This document shows positions 44,712 through 55,074 of a DNA stretch of 64,000 nt, one piece after another. This DNA comes from Shewanella sp. SR44-3. Its GTDB lineage: Bacteria > Pseudomonadota > Gammaproteobacteria > Enterobacterales > Shewanellaceae. Made by a program: the position numbers and the translations under genes. The notes beneath the pieces were generated by a model, which saw only the letters and a program-made list of their open reading frames with translations, was not told where the DNA came from and did no database searches. The stretch spans positions 1 to 64,000 of the forward strand of contig NZ_JACJDV010000012.1 of NCBI RefSeq assembly GCF_014163735.1, read 5' to 3'. How positions within the stretch are numbered: the stretch's first letter is position 1; the number at the start of each line of letters is the position of its first letter.

Positions 44712-47168
44712 ATGAAGTCAGCTTATAAAGTTTATCTAGCACTATTGTTCTTGTGTTTATTTTCAGCTTGCGGCGGTGGAGGTAGCATTACAGATTCAGG
44801 TAATGGCGGAGTAACAACTCCCGCTGTAACCAGTGTGACATTAACGTCCAGTATTGATGAAGTGACCGCCACAGCACCAAGCATAATTACTGCGACGGTT
44901 ACTGACACAGTGAAAGGGCCTTTAGCTGGGGAGTTTATTACTTTTACATTAAAAGATCCGCTATCAGGCACCTTTGATCCAGTATCAGGCACAGCGCGCA
45001 CCAATGCTCAAGGTATAGCGACCGTCAAACTTGCTACAGCCAATAAAGCTGGCGCCAGTTTAGTGACCGCAAGCCTTGAGACTGGTGAGTCAGGCACGGT
45101 TGCTGTCAGTATGAAAGGTGATGGCGGCCAAGCCGCTGGTGGTGCACAAGTGGGATTAGTGTTAACAAATACCACAGGCCAAGCACTTCAATCAATTACC
45201 ACCCTAACCCCAGGAAAATTAACCGCGACAGTTAACGGTTTAAGCAAGCCCGCGATTGTCACTTTTGCCAGTCCCATAGGTGATTTACCGATAAAAACTG
45301 CGGTGACAGATGCTGATGGTAAAGCCAGTGTGGATATTTATGCAGGCAGCTCTTTAGGGGCGGGGGAAGCAACAGCGTCATTGTCAACGGGTGAAATTGG
45401 TAAAGTGATTGTCGTGGTGGGGGCCACGAATGTGGTTATGGGCAGCGGCACACCTTTTGTATCGGGTAGAGCATCTGTGAGTGTCGAAGATTTAACTGCT
45501 GGCGGTACAGCAACTATTTCGGTGCTTATTCAAGATGACAAAGGCAATGCTTATACGCAGCCAGTCGATGTCAATTTCTCATCTACCTGCGCCACCAAAA
45601 ATCCTGCGCAAGCGGCGATTAGCTCACCAGTGTCATCGGTTAATGGTGTTGCCACGACCACTTATCTTGCTCAGGGCTGTGTCGGTGCTGACCAAATCAA
45701 CGTTACCGCTAATGCCGGCGGCATCAGCCTTTCTGCTAGTGGTACTTTAAATGTTCTTCAAGCCAGTGTTGGCAGTATTGTATTTCTTTCTGCACAACCT
45801 CAAAATATCAGTATTTTAGGTACTGGCGGCACTGAATCGTCAGTGGTTAAATTTAAGGTGTTAGATAAAAACAGTAATGTAGTCAGTAATCAAAGTGTGA
45901 GCTTTTCCCTTAATACCACAGTGGGCGGGATAAGCTTAGATCCCGTTGTTGCAACGACCAATAGTGAAGGGGTTGTGCAGACAGTGGTTCGCACCGGCAC
46001 AGTCGCCACCTCTGTACGCGTAACCGGTGTGGTGGATGGCTCGTCACCGCTGATTTCAAGTCAATCCAGTCAGTTGATTGTTTCGACTGGTATTCCTGAT
46101 CAAGACAGTTTCTCTCTTTCTGCTGAGTTTTTAAATGCCGAAGGCTGGGATCAGGAAAATACTGTGGTTAAAGTCACGGCTCGTCTCGCTGATGCCTTTA
46201 ATAACCCAGTCCCCAATGGTACCACTGTGTCTTTTACCACTGAAGGCGGTGCTATTGAGGATGCCTGCCAAACAGTGAACGGCGCCTGTAGCGTCAATTG
46301 GACCAGTCAGCAACCCAGACCAGAAGGTGAAGTGATCATAGATGGTACGGGGGCCATGATACGTAACCCAAGTGCAGTACTCAGCTACGACGCTTCAGTG
46401 GGGCGTTATGGCAATATTTATGGTCAACGTTACGGCGGTCGAGCAACGATTACAGCAACCGCCATTGGTGAAGAATCTTTCCCTGATCTTAATGGTAACG
46501 GCCGCTTCGATGCCTCTGAATTAAACGCCTTTTTGACCGAAAAAGACGTCAGTGGTAAATCCTTTGATTTAGCCGATGCCTTTACTGATTACAATGAAGA
46601 TGGCCTGTTTAATCCCCAGCAAACCGGCGGGCAAATAGGCGGTAATTTAGAGGAGTTGGTGGATTTTAATACTAATGGGGTATTTGATGCCGCAGACAGT
46701 AAATATAATGGTGTGCTTTGTTCCTCGACTTTTCATGCAGGCTGTGCTGACGGGGTTAGTGATTCTCAGTCATTGTATGTTAGAGCGAGCCTAGTCATGG
46801 TGATGTCAGGCAGTACAGCTTATGCCACAAGGGGCAGTGATATATTGATCTCTGATCATACGGGTATACATTCTGGCGGCAGCATAACCATCTTAGGTAA
46901 AGGTGCAGCTTCGGTATTGTTTACGATTTCAGATTTACATAATCAACAGATGCCAGCAGGGTCTAAAGTCAGGTTTAAAACCAGTGCAGGTTCGGTTGTT
47001 AGTTCAACTGAGCTAATTTGGCCAAGTTCAAATTATAATGGTGGCCGTGAGTTCAGTGCGACCCTCAAAGGGGAAGATGAGCCAAATTCTGGGGTCTTTA
47101 TTGTTGAAGTTGAGGCACCAAATGGCTTAGTGACTCAAGTTGTATCCATAGGTGTAAGTATTATTTAA
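44712..47168 (+). CDS. Large lipoprotein with Ig-like (Big) domains and calcium-binding loops
   Basis: An 818-residue probable lipoprotein. The signal peptide ends at the lipobox LFSAC (Cys20) before a GGGG linker. Four or more consecutive bacterial Ig-like repeats follow (about residues 38-560), with recurrent phrases such as TNAQGIATVKLATA and TNSEGVVQTVVRTG. Near 590-660 there are three EF-hand/dockerin-like acidic loops (DLNGNGRFDASE, DYNEDGLFN, DFNTNGVFDAAD), then a final beta-rich region. The design suits a cell-surface protein, perhaps for adhesion or matrix contact; function unknown. AGGGAG lies 10 bases before the ATG. Confidence 0.82.
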   Translation: MKSAYKVYLALLFLCLFSACGGGGSITDSGNGGVTTPAVTSVTLTSSIDEVTATAPSIITATVTDTVKGPLAGEFITFTLKDPLSGTFDPVSGTARTNAQGIATVKLATANKAGASLVTASLETGESGTVAVSMKGDGGQAAGGAQVGLVLTNTTGQALQSITTLTPGKLTATVNGLSKPAIVTFASPIGDLPIKTAVTDADGKASVDIYAGSSLGAGEATASLSTGEIGKVIVVVGATNVVMGSGTPFVSGRASVSVEDLTAGGTATISVLIQDDKGNAYTQPVDVNFSSTCATKNPAQAAISSPVSSVNGVATTTYLAQGCVGADQINVTANAGGISLSASGTLNVLQASVGSIVFLSAQPQNISILGTGGTESSVVKFKVLDKNSNVVSNQSVSFSLNTTVGGISLDPVVATTNSEGVVQTVVRTGTVATSVRVTGVVDGSSPLISSQSSQLIVSTGIPDQDSFSLSAEFLNAEGWDQENTVVKVTARLADAFNNPVPNGTTVSFTTEGGAIEDACQTVNGACSVNWTSQQPRPEGEVIIDGTGAMIRNPSAVLSYDASVGRYGNIYGQRYGGRATITATAIGEESFPDLNGNGRFDASELNAFLTEKDVSGKSFDLADAFTDYNEDGLFNPQQTGGQIGGNLEELVDFNTNGVFDAADSKYNGVLCSSTFHAGCADGVSDSQSLYVRASLVMVMSGSTAYATRGSDILISDHTGIHSGGSITILGKGAASVLFTISDLHNQQMPAGSKVRFKTSAGSVVSSTELIWPSSNYNGGREFSATLKGEDEPNSGVFIVEVEAPNGLVTQVVSIGVSII

Positions 47169-47180
47169 TACGCTATGATA

Positions 47181-47220
47181 GAAAACAATAAGGGCGCCGA
47201 TTGGCGCCCTTATTGTTTTC
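47181..47220. terminator. Bidirectional terminator (Ig-like lipoprotein / astB)
   Basis: An 18-bp perfect stem GAAAACAATAAGGGCGCC with a 4-base loop. It separates the convergent lipoprotein gene and astB and has A/T tracts on both sides. Confidence 0.93.
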
Positions 47221-47239
47221 ATTATTCACTTAGTTTGAG

Positions 47240-48574
47240 TTATTTCTGGAATTGATACACGCTGCCAAGCTTTAATATTTGGGTTAGTTCATCGAGCGCC
47301 GTGCGTGATTCAACAATCAACTGAGGATCGGCTAAATCTTTTACCGATAAGCTGTCGCGGTAATGTTTCTCAACCCAAGTATTCAAACGGCCGAAGAGGG
47401 CATCATTCATTAAGGTGTCTTGATTCACGGCGGCTAGCTCTTGATCGTTTAGCGCCACTCTAAGACGCAAGCACGCAGGACCGCCGCCATTTTGCATGCT
47501 TTGCTTAACGTCAAAATAGCGCACTTGTTTAATCGGGGTGCCTAAGGTCACAAGCTCATTAAGGTAGGCAAATACCGCTGGGTTTTCTTGGCAATCCGTT
47601 GGCGCAATGATGGTCATCTCGCCATTTGGCAAGGTGATGATTTGGGTGTTGAATAAATAACTTCTTACTGCATCGTCGATGGATACTTGTGAGGTGGCCA
47701 CTTTCACGAAATGCATGTCGGTATTCATTTTTCGGCGAATTTCGTCAAATTTGGCATCGGTATTTAAAAAGGCTTGCTCGTGATAGAACAGTACATTCTG
47801 GTTACCTACTGAAATCACGTCGTTATGGAACACACCTTGATCGATAACATCAGGGTTTTGTTGCATAAACACTGTGCTTTCATCTTCTAGCTGATGCAAG
47901 CGTGCTATGGCTTGTGAGGCCTCCAAAGTTTGACGTGCTGGGTATTTTTTCGGCTTAGGGGCATTAGGGTTAGTGGCCTCTTGTCCATAAACAAATAATT
48001 CAACCCCAGAATGACCGTATTCACTGCATAAACGCGTGTGGTTTGCCGCGCCTTCATCACCAAAATGAGCATGCTCTGGTAAGTGAGTGTGATGTTGGAA
48101 GTGGTGCGGGTCTTTAAACGTCGAGCGTAAAATATTGGCCGTGGTGATGGGTTCTATGCTGCGGTGCAGTTTGTCGACCAAGTTTGCTGGGGTGAAATGA
48201 ACTTTGCCATCACGGGTATCGGCGCTTGGTGACACTGTGGCTGCATTGGCTGTCCACATGCTTGAGGCACTGCAACAGGCGTTAAGTAATGCAGGAGCCT
48301 GCTTAGCCGCTTTTTGGATAACTTCAGCATCAGAGCCTGAAAAACCAATTCGACGTAATGTGTAAAGGTCAGGGCGCTCTTGTGGGGCCAATACGCCTTG
48401 AACCATGCCTAAGTCTGCTAAAGCCTTGGCTTTTTGTAGTCCTTGTTTGGCTGCTGCTTTTGGGTTTGCCGTTTGCGCCGCGTTATTATAGGAGGCGACG
48501 TTGCCAAAGGATAAGCCTGCGTAGTTATGAGTCGGGCCGACGAGACCATCGAAATTAGCTTCAAAGTGCTTCAT
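47240..48574 (-). CDS. astB: N-succinylarginine dihydrolase
   Basis: A 444-residue cytoplasmic enzyme of the arginine succinyltransferase pathway, converting succinylarginine to succinylornithine, CO2 and ammonia. The opening [21 protein letters not shown], the histidine in [12 protein letters not shown] and the cysteine in [14 protein letters not shown] are AstB signatures. AGGATAG lies just before the ATG. No other ast genes occur within the window, so the pathway is split in this genome. The 326-bp region between astB and topA (48575-48900) must carry both divergent promoters; I could not recognise an ArgR box. Confidence 0.95.
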   Translation of the reverse strand: MKHFEANFDGLVGPTHNYAGLSFGNVASYNNAAQTANPKAAAKQGLQKAKALADLGMVQGVLAPQERPDLYTLRRIGFSGSDAEVIQKAAKQAPALLNACCSASSMWTANAATVSPSADTRDGKVHFTPANLVDKLHRSIEPITTANILRSTFKDPHHFQHHTHLPEHAHFGDEGAANHTRLCSEYGHSGVELFVYGQEATNPNAPKPKKYPARQTLEASQAIARLHQLEDESTVFMQQNPDVIDQGVFHNDVISVGNQNVLFYHEQAFLNTDAKFDEIRRKMNTDMHFVKVATSQVSIDDAVRSYLFNTQIITLPNGEMTIIAPTDCQENPAVFAYLNELVTLGTPIKQVRYFDVKQSMQNGGGPACLRLRVALNDQELAAVNQDTLMNDALFGRLNTWVEKHYRDSLSVKDLADPQLIVESRTALDELTQILKLGSVYQFQK

Positions 48575-48824
48575 TATCTATCCTATTAAAGAGGGCGTTG
48601 GTTATTATTAATTTTTGTCATTTGCCTGCCAGTATACCTGTGCTTTTCAAGGGCACAAGTGAGACCTAATAAGGCAATAAAGGGCAAAAGTGATTAAAAA
48701 TGCAAGAGTTTGCTTAAGGGCTGTCTAATAATGAGATTTTAGCCTAATAAAACGCAAGAATATTTTTTGATTTATTTATATTGCTCAAAAAATGGCTAAT
48801 AGAGCACTTAAAAGCGGTATTAAC

Positions 48825-48853
48825 TTGAAACTATCGCCGCAACACTCTATATA
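48825..48853 (+). promoter_or_regulatory. Sigma-70 promoter of topA
   Basis: TTGAAA (48825-48830), a 17-base spacer, then TATATA (48848-48853). The predicted start site falls near 48860. This excludes the in-frame ATG at 48853 as translation start for that transcript and supports the ATG at 48901. Confidence 0.65.
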
Positions 48854-48900
48854 TGGAAACAATTTTCTATCTGTTTGAGACTTTTGGCGCAAATAAAACT

Positions 48901-51540
48901 ATGGGTAAATCGCTAGTTATTGTCGAATCGCCGGCCAAGGCCAAGACTATTAATAAATATCTTGGTAAAGAATTCATCGTAAAGTCCAGTGTGGGTCACA
49001 TACGTGATCTACCGACTTCATCCACCTCTGACGGCAGTGCCAGCACCAAAACGGCTGCAGAAGTCAGAAAGATGTCACCTGAAGATAAAGCCGCATACAA
49101 GCTTATTCGTGATAAGCAGGCGTTAGTTTCCCGTATGGGCATCAACCCAGAAAAAGGCTGGGCGGCAAAGTACCAAATATTGCCGGGCAAAGAAAAAGTG
49201 GTGAAAGAGCTTAAGGCATTAGCCGAGTCCGCTGACCAAATATATCTCGCAACCGATTTGGACCGTGAAGGGGAAGCCATCGCCTGGCATTTACAGGAGA
49301 TCATAGGTGGTGATGCTTCGCGGTATCAACGAGTTGTGTTTAATGAGATCACCAAGAGTGCTATCCAAGATGCCTTTAGTCAGCCGTCAAGCTTAGATAC
49401 CAATATGGTTAATGCTCAGCAGGCGCGTCGATTCCTCGACCGTGTTGTGGGCTTTATGGTGTCACCACTGTTGTGGAAAAAAGTGGCCCGTGGTCTATCT
49501 GCCGGCCGAGTGCAGTCGGTTGCCGTGCGTTTAGTGGTTGAAAGAGAAAGTGAAATCAAAGCATTTGTGCCAGAAGAGTTTTGGGATATCAATGCCGAGC
49601 TTAATACTGCCACCAACCAAGCCCTTAAAATGCAAGTGGCTAAGTACCTAGGCGATAACTTTAATCCCGTCAATAAAGCCCAAGCTGAGCAGGCGGTTGA
49701 GCAATTAACCAACGCCAGTTACTCAGTGAGTGCCAGGGAAGACAAAGCCACTTCAAGCAAACCTTCAGCGCCTTACATTACTTCAACCCTGCAACAAGCG
49801 GCCAGTACTCGCTTGGGCTTTGGGGTGAAAAAGACCATGATGATGGCGCAGCGTCTATATGAAGCTGGCCACATTACCTATATGCGTACTGATTCGACCA
49901 ACTTGAGTCAGGAAGCGGTGGACAATGTCCGTGAGATGATTGCCGCAGACTTTGGCACTAAGTACCTTCCTACTGATCCCATTCGCTATGGCAGCAAAGA
50001 AGGTGCTCAAGAAGCTCACGAAGCTATACGTCCATCAAACGTACAGGTGCAATCTGCGAGCTTAACCGACATGGAGCGTGATGCTCAGCGTCTGTACGAG
50101 CTTATCTGGCGTCAATTTGTGGCCTGTCAGATGACACCTGCTCAATACGATGCAACGCGCCTCACGGTTAAAGCTGGTGATTATGAGCTTAAAGCCAGCG
50201 GCCGCACTTTGCGATTCGATGGTTGGACTCGTGCTCAGCCGCCTATGGGTAAGAAGAATGAAGAAGACAACACCTTACCTCATGTGGATAAGGGCGAGTC
50301 ACTGACATTGACAACTTTAGCGCCTAAACAGCACTTTACTAAGCCGCCAGCTCGTTATGGTGAAGCCTCATTGGTAAAAGAGCTTGAAAAGCGCGGCATT
50401 GGTCGTCCATCTACTTATGCAACGATTATTTCAACCATTCAAGACCGTGGTTACGTAAAAGTCGAAAACCGCCGTTTCTTTGCCGAGAAAATGGGTGAAA
50501 TTGTCAGTGACCGTTTAGTCGGCAGCTTTAAAGAGCTGATGAGCTACGATTTCACCGCTAGCATGGAGCAAACTTTAGATGATGTTGCTCAAGGTAAGCA
50601 GGAATGGAAAAACGTCCTAGATGGTTTCTACGGTGACTTTACTAAGCAACTAGAAAAAGCAGAGCTTGACCCTGAAGAGGGCGGCATGCACCTCAATCAA
50701 ATGGTGCTCACCGATGCGATTAGTTGCCCAACCTGTGAACGTCCTATGGGCATTCGTACCGGTACTACAGGGGTGTTCTTAGGCTGCTCAGGTTATGCTT
50801 TACCGCCAAAAGAGCGCTGTAAGACTACGATGAACTTAACCCCGGGGGAAGAGGCTGTCAGCGATGCTGAAGATGCTGAAACCGATGCGCTGCGTGCTAA
50901 ACATCGTTGTGGCAAATGTGGCACAGCCATGGACAGTTACTTAATTGATGAAAAACGTAAGCTGCATGTTTGCGGTAACAATCCAAGCTGTGACGGTTAC
51001 GAAGTCGAAGCGGGTCAATTTAAGATTAAAGGCTATGAAGGTCCATTAATTGAATGCGATCGCTGCGGTAACGACATGGAGCTAAAAAACGGCCGTTTTG
51101 GTAAATATTTTGGCTGTACCAACAGTGAGTGTAAAAATACCCGTAAACTGCTAAGAAGTGGTGAAGCTGCGCCGCCTAAAGAAGATCCTATCTTCTTACC
51201 TGAGCTTAAATGCACCAAGTCCGATGCTCATTTTGTGTTACGTGATGGCGCAGCCGGCATCTTTATGGCTGCCAGCACTTTCCCTAAATCTCGGGAAACG
51301 CGGGCGCCATTAGTGGAGGAGTTGGTTAAGTATCGCGAGCAGCTATGGCCTAAGTATCAGTATCTTGCCGATGCACCGGTTGAAGATGATGACGGCAATA
51401 AAGCCGCGGTGAAGTTTAGCCGCAAGACCAAAGAGCAATACGTGGCCACAGAAGTGGACGGTAAAGCAACCGGTTGGACTGCTAAATATCACGGCGGCAA
51501 ATGGTTGGTTGAACAAACCAAGAAAAAAGCCAAGAGCTAA
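48901..51540 (+). CDS. topA: DNA topoisomerase I
   Basis: An 879-residue type IA topoisomerase that relaxes negative supercoils. The N-terminal TOPRIM domain begins [21 protein letters not shown]. The acidic [15 protein letters not shown] motif follows. The active-site tyrosine is in [12 protein letters not shown]. The C-terminal part contains Cys4 zinc-ribbon repeats ([11 protein letters not shown]..., CGKCGTAM..., [10 protein letters not shown]...). The start at 48901 matches the usual MGK start, and a sigma-70 promoter lies directly over the alternative upstream ATG. It ends at its own terminator. Confidence 0.96.
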   Translation: MGKSLVIVESPAKAKTINKYLGKEFIVKSSVGHIRDLPTSSTSDGSASTKTAAEVRKMSPEDKAAYKLIRDKQALVSRMGINPEKGWAAKYQILPGKEKVVKELKALAESADQIYLATDLDREGEAIAWHLQEIIGGDASRYQRVVFNEITKSAIQDAFSQPSSLDTNMVNAQQARRFLDRVVGFMVSPLLWKKVARGLSAGRVQSVAVRLVVERESEIKAFVPEEFWDINAELNTATNQALKMQVAKYLGDNFNPVNKAQAEQAVEQLTNASYSVSAREDKATSSKPSAPYITSTLQQAASTRLGFGVKKTMMMAQRLYEAGHITYMRTDSTNLSQEAVDNVREMIAADFGTKYLPTDPIRYGSKEGAQEAHEAIRPSNVQVQSASLTDMERDAQRLYELIWRQFVACQMTPAQYDATRLTVKAGDYELKASGRTLRFDGWTRAQPPMGKKNEEDNTLPHVDKGESLTLTTLAPKQHFTKPPARYGEASLVKELEKRGIGRPSTYATIISTIQDRGYVKVENRRFFAEKMGEIVSDRLVGSFKELMSYDFTASMEQTLDDVAQGKQEWKNVLDGFYGDFTKQLEKAELDPEEGGMHLNQMVLTDAISCPTCERPMGIRTGTTGVFLGCSGYALPPKERCKTTMNLTPGEEAVSDAEDAETDALRAKHRCGKCGTAMDSYLIDEKRKLHVCGNNPSCDGYEVEAGQFKIKGYEGPLIECDRCGNDMELKNGRFGKYFGCTNSECKNTRKLLRSGEAAPPKEDPIFLPELKCTKSDAHFVLRDGAAGIFMAASTFPKSRETRAPLVEELVKYREQLWPKYQYLADAPVEDDDGNKAAVKFSRKTKEQYVATEVDGKATGWTAKYHGGKWLVEQTKKKAKS

Positions 51541-51556
51541 ATTAAGCTTCCCTATT

Positions 51557-51586
51557 AAAACGCTACTTAATGTAGCGTTTTTTTTA
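51557..51586 (+). terminator. Terminator of topA
   Basis: Stem AAACGCTAC/GTAGCGTTT with a short loop, then a run of T. The following stretch to 51927 holds no gene that I can support; it must include the LuxR-type regulator's promoter. Confidence 0.9.
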
Positions 51587-51927
51587 AGGTATTTTTTAAG
51601 AGTAATAAACTGAAAATACATACTTTAGTTTACAAGTACGCGGTCAATTACACTTTTGGCTAGTGGCTAAAATAGTCTTTAGTTGTTAATTTGTCTGGTA
51701 AGCTCTGTTTTGGAAAGATGAGGCTACAAACTTGCCTTTAAGCAGAGTGAGATGGGTCGGGCTGTCATATAAAGCCGCTATCTTAATGCTTTGCCGCTTA
51801 TGCACCTAACAACTGATCCTTCTTATGCTAGCGCAACTAGATAATGAGACTCAGATTAAATGCCATTGTCCTAGTGGCATTTAACAAAAGTGCGTACGCA
51901 TAAAAACAATCACATGGAGTGTAATTG

Positions 51928-52560
51928 ATGTTTAAAATTGTAAATTGGATGCTGGTTTCACGCTCGCAGTTACTCACAGATTTATTGGAGTGCCGCTGGC
52001 CGCAGGAGTTTTTAATCAAGCTCACCCATGCAAGCCCTGGTACGTTAGCCGCCAAGCTTGAAAGTCATAATGTGAGTGTAGTGGTGTTTGATTTAGCGAC
52101 CGTAGATCTGCAGCAAAGCTATCAGTTGCAACGTCTTATCGAGCGCGAATACAGCACAGTCAAAACCGTGTTTCTAAATTTTCCTCGGCAAATCGATGCG
52201 AAATTTTTGATCCATCCAGCAACCAGTGTCGGGGTGTTTTACCTTGATTCAGGGATAAGCGAAATAAGCAGTGGCTTGAATGATATTTTAAAAGGCCGCA
52301 GTGTTATGCCTTTTGAGCTGCATCAGTCCATGCTACATGATGACGCTGAAGATGATACCGATAGCCTTACCATCAGGGAGCGTGAAGTGTTGCAAGCCCT
52401 GTTGTCAGGCAGTACTAATTTGGATATTGCCAATCAGCTGTTTGTCAGTGAAAGCACGATTAAAACCCATCTCTACCGAGCTTTTAGAAAAATCGGTGTG
52501 TCGAGTCGTGGTCAGGCTATTGCTTGGGCTCAGACTCATATGCATGAAGTGAGGTGTTGA
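51928..52560 (+). CDS. LuxR/CsgD-type transcriptional regulator
   Basis: A 210-residue regulator. The N-terminal 130 residues resemble a receiver-like fold but lack the usual acidic pocket and phospho-acceptor, as in CsgD. The C-terminal LuxR helix-turn-helix is clear: LTIREREVLQALLSG, NLDIANQLFVSESTIKTHLYRAFRKIGVSSR (about residues 147-190). CsgD relatives control curli and biofilm matrix, but the target here is unknown. GGAG 8 bases upstream selects the ATG at 51928 rather than the adjacent TTG. It is a single-gene unit bounded by terminators. Confidence 0.85.
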   Translation: MFKIVNWMLVSRSQLLTDLLECRWPQEFLIKLTHASPGTLAAKLESHNVSVVVFDLATVDLQQSYQLQRLIEREYSTVKTVFLNFPRQIDAKFLIHPATSVGVFYLDSGISEISSGLNDILKGRSVMPFELHQSMLHDDAEDDTDSLTIREREVLQALLSGSTNLDIANQLFVSESTIKTHLYRAFRKIGVSSRGQAIAWAQTHMHEVRC

Positions 52561-52608
52561 TTTAGCCTATTGGCGTTAATGGTTACTTGTTAATAGCTAT
52601 GAGATCCA

Positions 52609-52645
52609 AAAATGCCAGCAAACTTATTTGCTGGCATTTTTTATG
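52609..52645. terminator. Bidirectional terminator
   Basis: Stem AATGCCAGCAAA/TTTGCTGGCATT with a 4-base loop followed by TTTTTA, between the convergent LuxR-type regulator and M61 peptidase genes. Confidence 0.92.
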
Positions 52646-52693
52646 GCTCACAATAACCAATAATATAAAAGGATAGTTACTTCAGTATTTTTA

Positions 52694-54469
52694 TCAGTAG
52701 CTTAACCATAATTTTGCCGCATCAGGGTCGCTAATGCGCAGTGCTACAGTATCGAGCATGGGGGCTTGCAGCGCCAGTTGACCTTGCATCAACACATCGC
52801 GTCTAAACCAGTGCAGGGTTAAGTACTCACCCAGTTGATAATCTTGTAGTTGTTTTTCAAATTCTGGGGTGACTTTTAGTCCATCGCAGCTAATAAGAAC
52901 GTCGCCAGCGCTAAGTCCTGCATCATGGGCTGGGCTGCCTTGATTCACGCTGATAATAGTTAATCCTGCAGCGTCAGCTTTATACTTGGCGCCAAAGCCA
53001 ATCTGGTAACCTTTAGGTTTGCCGTCATTTAAACTGTCTCCTATATCGCTGCCGCCTTCACTGGCGCGCAGCGTCATCTCAACGCCGACTTTGGCCAGTA
53101 ACGGCTCAAGGGGTAAATCTTCTGTGTTGTCTAAATAGCTGAAAAGCTCATCACAGTTACGATTAAGTAATTGCTCAACAATTTCTTGATGTGAGCCTTC
53201 ATGGGTACCCATGCCGGTTAAGCCGTAGCGCTGCCATAATTGTTGCATTAGATCGTCTAAGGAATATTGCCCTTTGGATCCGATGCGCAGGGTTAAATCC
53301 AGCATCAGCGCGAACAGCGCGCCCTTGGTGTAATAACTCACAATGGCGTTGGCGGCATTTTCATCTTGTTTATAGAATTTGGTCCAAGCATTAAAACTGG
53401 ATGCTTTTAAACTTTGCTTAAAGCGTCCTTGGCCGCGATACACTCGGGTCATGGTGGCGCTGAGTAACTCAAGGTAACTGTTAGCATCTATGCAGCCTGC
53501 GCGGTAGGTAATAAAATCATCAAAATAGGAGGTAATACCTTCATAGGCCCACAGCTGATTGGTGTAGCTTTCTTGGCTTAAATCGAAGGGAATAAACTCC
53601 TTTGGCAAGATACGCTTGACGTTCCAACTGTGAAAATACTCGTGACTGCAAAGGGATAGATAGGTGCGGTAATCTTTATTCACTTTAGCATCGAGACTTT
53701 GAGGAAGATCTTTGCGTGAGCACATTAATGCTGTGGACGCCTTGTGTTCGAGGCCGCCAAAACCATTATCAAGCACGCGTGTCATAAATACATAGCGCTC
53801 AAAGGGCGCTTGGCCGCCAAAGAGATTTATTTGGTATTCACAAATGGCTTTTAGATCTTGGCAAAGTCTTGGCATATTGACGCGACTTGCACCGCTTAAC
53901 ACCACATCATGGGTTACGCCGCAGGCATCAAATTGGCCTATGGTGAGCTGACCCATTTCCACCGGATGATCAATTAAGTCTTGATAGTTTTCGGCGCAAA
54001 AATCACCAAAGCCAAATTCATCGCCGCTTGTGCGCTTAAGGCTGGTAGCCAGTTGCCAGTCTTGCAGTGTCGCGTCTTGGGGTTTGGCAATAGTGACAGT
54101 ACTTGGGGCGGCTTCTTTGCCTTTGACACTTAGAAATACACTGCTGCCATTAAAAAAACCATGGCTCATATCAAGGTGAGCTGAGCGCACCGATAAATCC
54201 CAAGCATAGACTTGATAGCTTAGGGTTAACTTAGGGCTGGTATTCGCTGCACGCCAGCGCTGCTTATCTAGTTGAGTGAGTGCTATGGCTTGGTTGTTAT
54301 CATCAAAAGCATTTATCTCAATGATGTTTCTGGCAAAGTCTCTGATCATGTAACTGCCGGGCAGCCAAGCTGGCAGGCTAAACTCTTGGGTGTTATGGGC
54401 ATTGTCTAAGGTGAGAGTGACGTGGAAAAGATGCGCCTTAGGATCGAGAGGGACAATATGATAATGCAT
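52694..54469 (-). CDS. M61-family aminopeptidase-like protein with PDZ domain
   Basis: A 591-residue protein with an N-terminal beta domain (M61_N), a thermolysin-like catalytic domain with zinc motif HEYFHSWNVKRI and GGLEHKAST preceding it, and a C-terminal PDZ domain (around AGLTIISVNQGSPAHDAGLSAGDVL). This is the glycyl aminopeptidase-type M61 architecture. I chose the ATG at 54469 (MHYHIVPLDP) because the family begins here; the in-frame ATG at 54541 would add a hydrophobic but non-conserved stretch. No signal peptide with this start, so probably cytoplasmic. It is divergent from hinT. Confidence 0.88.
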   Translation of the reverse strand: MHYHIVPLDPKAHLFHVTLTLDNAHNTQEFSLPAWLPGSYMIRDFARNIIEINAFDDNNQAIALTQLDKQRWRAANTSPKLTLSYQVYAWDLSVRSAHLDMSHGFFNGSSVFLSVKGKEAAPSTVTIAKPQDATLQDWQLATSLKRTSGDEFGFGDFCAENYQDLIDHPVEMGQLTIGQFDACGVTHDVVLSGASRVNMPRLCQDLKAICEYQINLFGGQAPFERYVFMTRVLDNGFGGLEHKASTALMCSRKDLPQSLDAKVNKDYRTYLSLCSHEYFHSWNVKRILPKEFIPFDLSQESYTNQLWAYEGITSYFDDFITYRAGCIDANSYLELLSATMTRVYRGQGRFKQSLKASSFNAWTKFYKQDENAANAIVSYYTKGALFALMLDLTLRIGSKGQYSLDDLMQQLWQRYGLTGMGTHEGSHQEIVEQLLNRNCDELFSYLDNTEDLPLEPLLAKVGVEMTLRASEGGSDIGDSLNDGKPKGYQIGFGAKYKADAAGLTIISVNQGSPAHDAGLSAGDVLISCDGLKVTPEFEKQLQDYQLGEYLTLHWFRRDVLMQGQLALQAPMLDTVALRISDPDAAKLWLSY

Positions 54470-54677
54470 GAAAAAATCCAAAATAGGGCTTAAGTAACAC
54501 AGCCAAACAGAATAGGTGGTTACATGCTGCCAAAAATGCACTCAGTAGGCAATGCTAACTGAGTGCTGGGATTAGAATTATCCATTACCCATGGTCGTTT
54601 TATGTATATAATCATCAAGATTAAATCGGTTCAATCTAAGATTGAAACCTATCATGGATAAGCATAGGAGCCACATC

Positions 54678-55028
54678 ATGGCCGAAGAAACCCTGTTTAG
54701 TAAAATCATTCGTCGTGAAATTCCAGCTGATATTTTATATCAAGATGATTTAGTCACCGCATTTCGCGATATTCAGCCCAAAGCCCCGACCCATATTTTG
54801 ATCATTCCCAATCACCTTATTGCCACAGCAAATGATGTTAAGTCATCGGATGAATTGGCTTTAGGGCGCATGTTCACAGTGGCGGCAAAGCTTGCTTCTG
54901 AAGCGGGTATTGCCAAAGATGGCTATCGACTCATCATGAATTGCAATCAGCATGGCGGCCAAGAGGTGTACCATATCCATATGCATTTAGTCGGCGGCAA
55001 GCCTTTAGGGCCAATGTTGTCGGTATAG
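54678..55028 (+). CDS. hinT: HIT-family purine nucleoside phosphoramidase HinT
   Basis: A 116-residue HIT protein. The catalytic triad motif is HIHMH near the C-terminus, in [17 protein letters not shown], and the start [19 protein letters not shown] is typical of HinT. It hydrolyses AMP-lysine and similar phosphoramidates. AGGAG 7 bases before fixes the ATG at 54678 rather than the earlier ATGs. A TATAAT (54607-54612) stands in the upstream gap. In E. coli hinT is followed by ycfL, lpoB and thiK; here ycfL and a kinase gene also follow, after two thioesterase genes. Confidence 0.94.
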   Translation: MAEETLFSKIIRREIPADILYQDDLVTAFRDIQPKAPTHILIIPNHLIATANDVKSSDELALGRMFTVAAKLASEAGIAKDGYRLIMNCNQHGGQEVYHIHMHLVGGKPLGPMLSV

Positions 55029-55074
55029 TCTGAAATGTATTGCCTTGTGACCATAGTAAAATGAGCCTAGCGTT

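Noticed and set aside
48853-48900. Upstream ATG for topA adding 16 residues
   Set aside because: The ATG overlaps the -10 box of a good sigma-70 promoter, and TopA proteins normally start at MGK.
48575-48900. ArgR box upstream of astB
   Set aside because: No segment fits the paired ATTCA-type operator; regulation of astB cannot be read here.
54469-54541. N-terminal hydrophobic extension of the M61 peptidase as a signal peptide
   Set aside because: The family begins at MHYHIVPLDP; the extra stretch has no basic n-region and no cleavage site.
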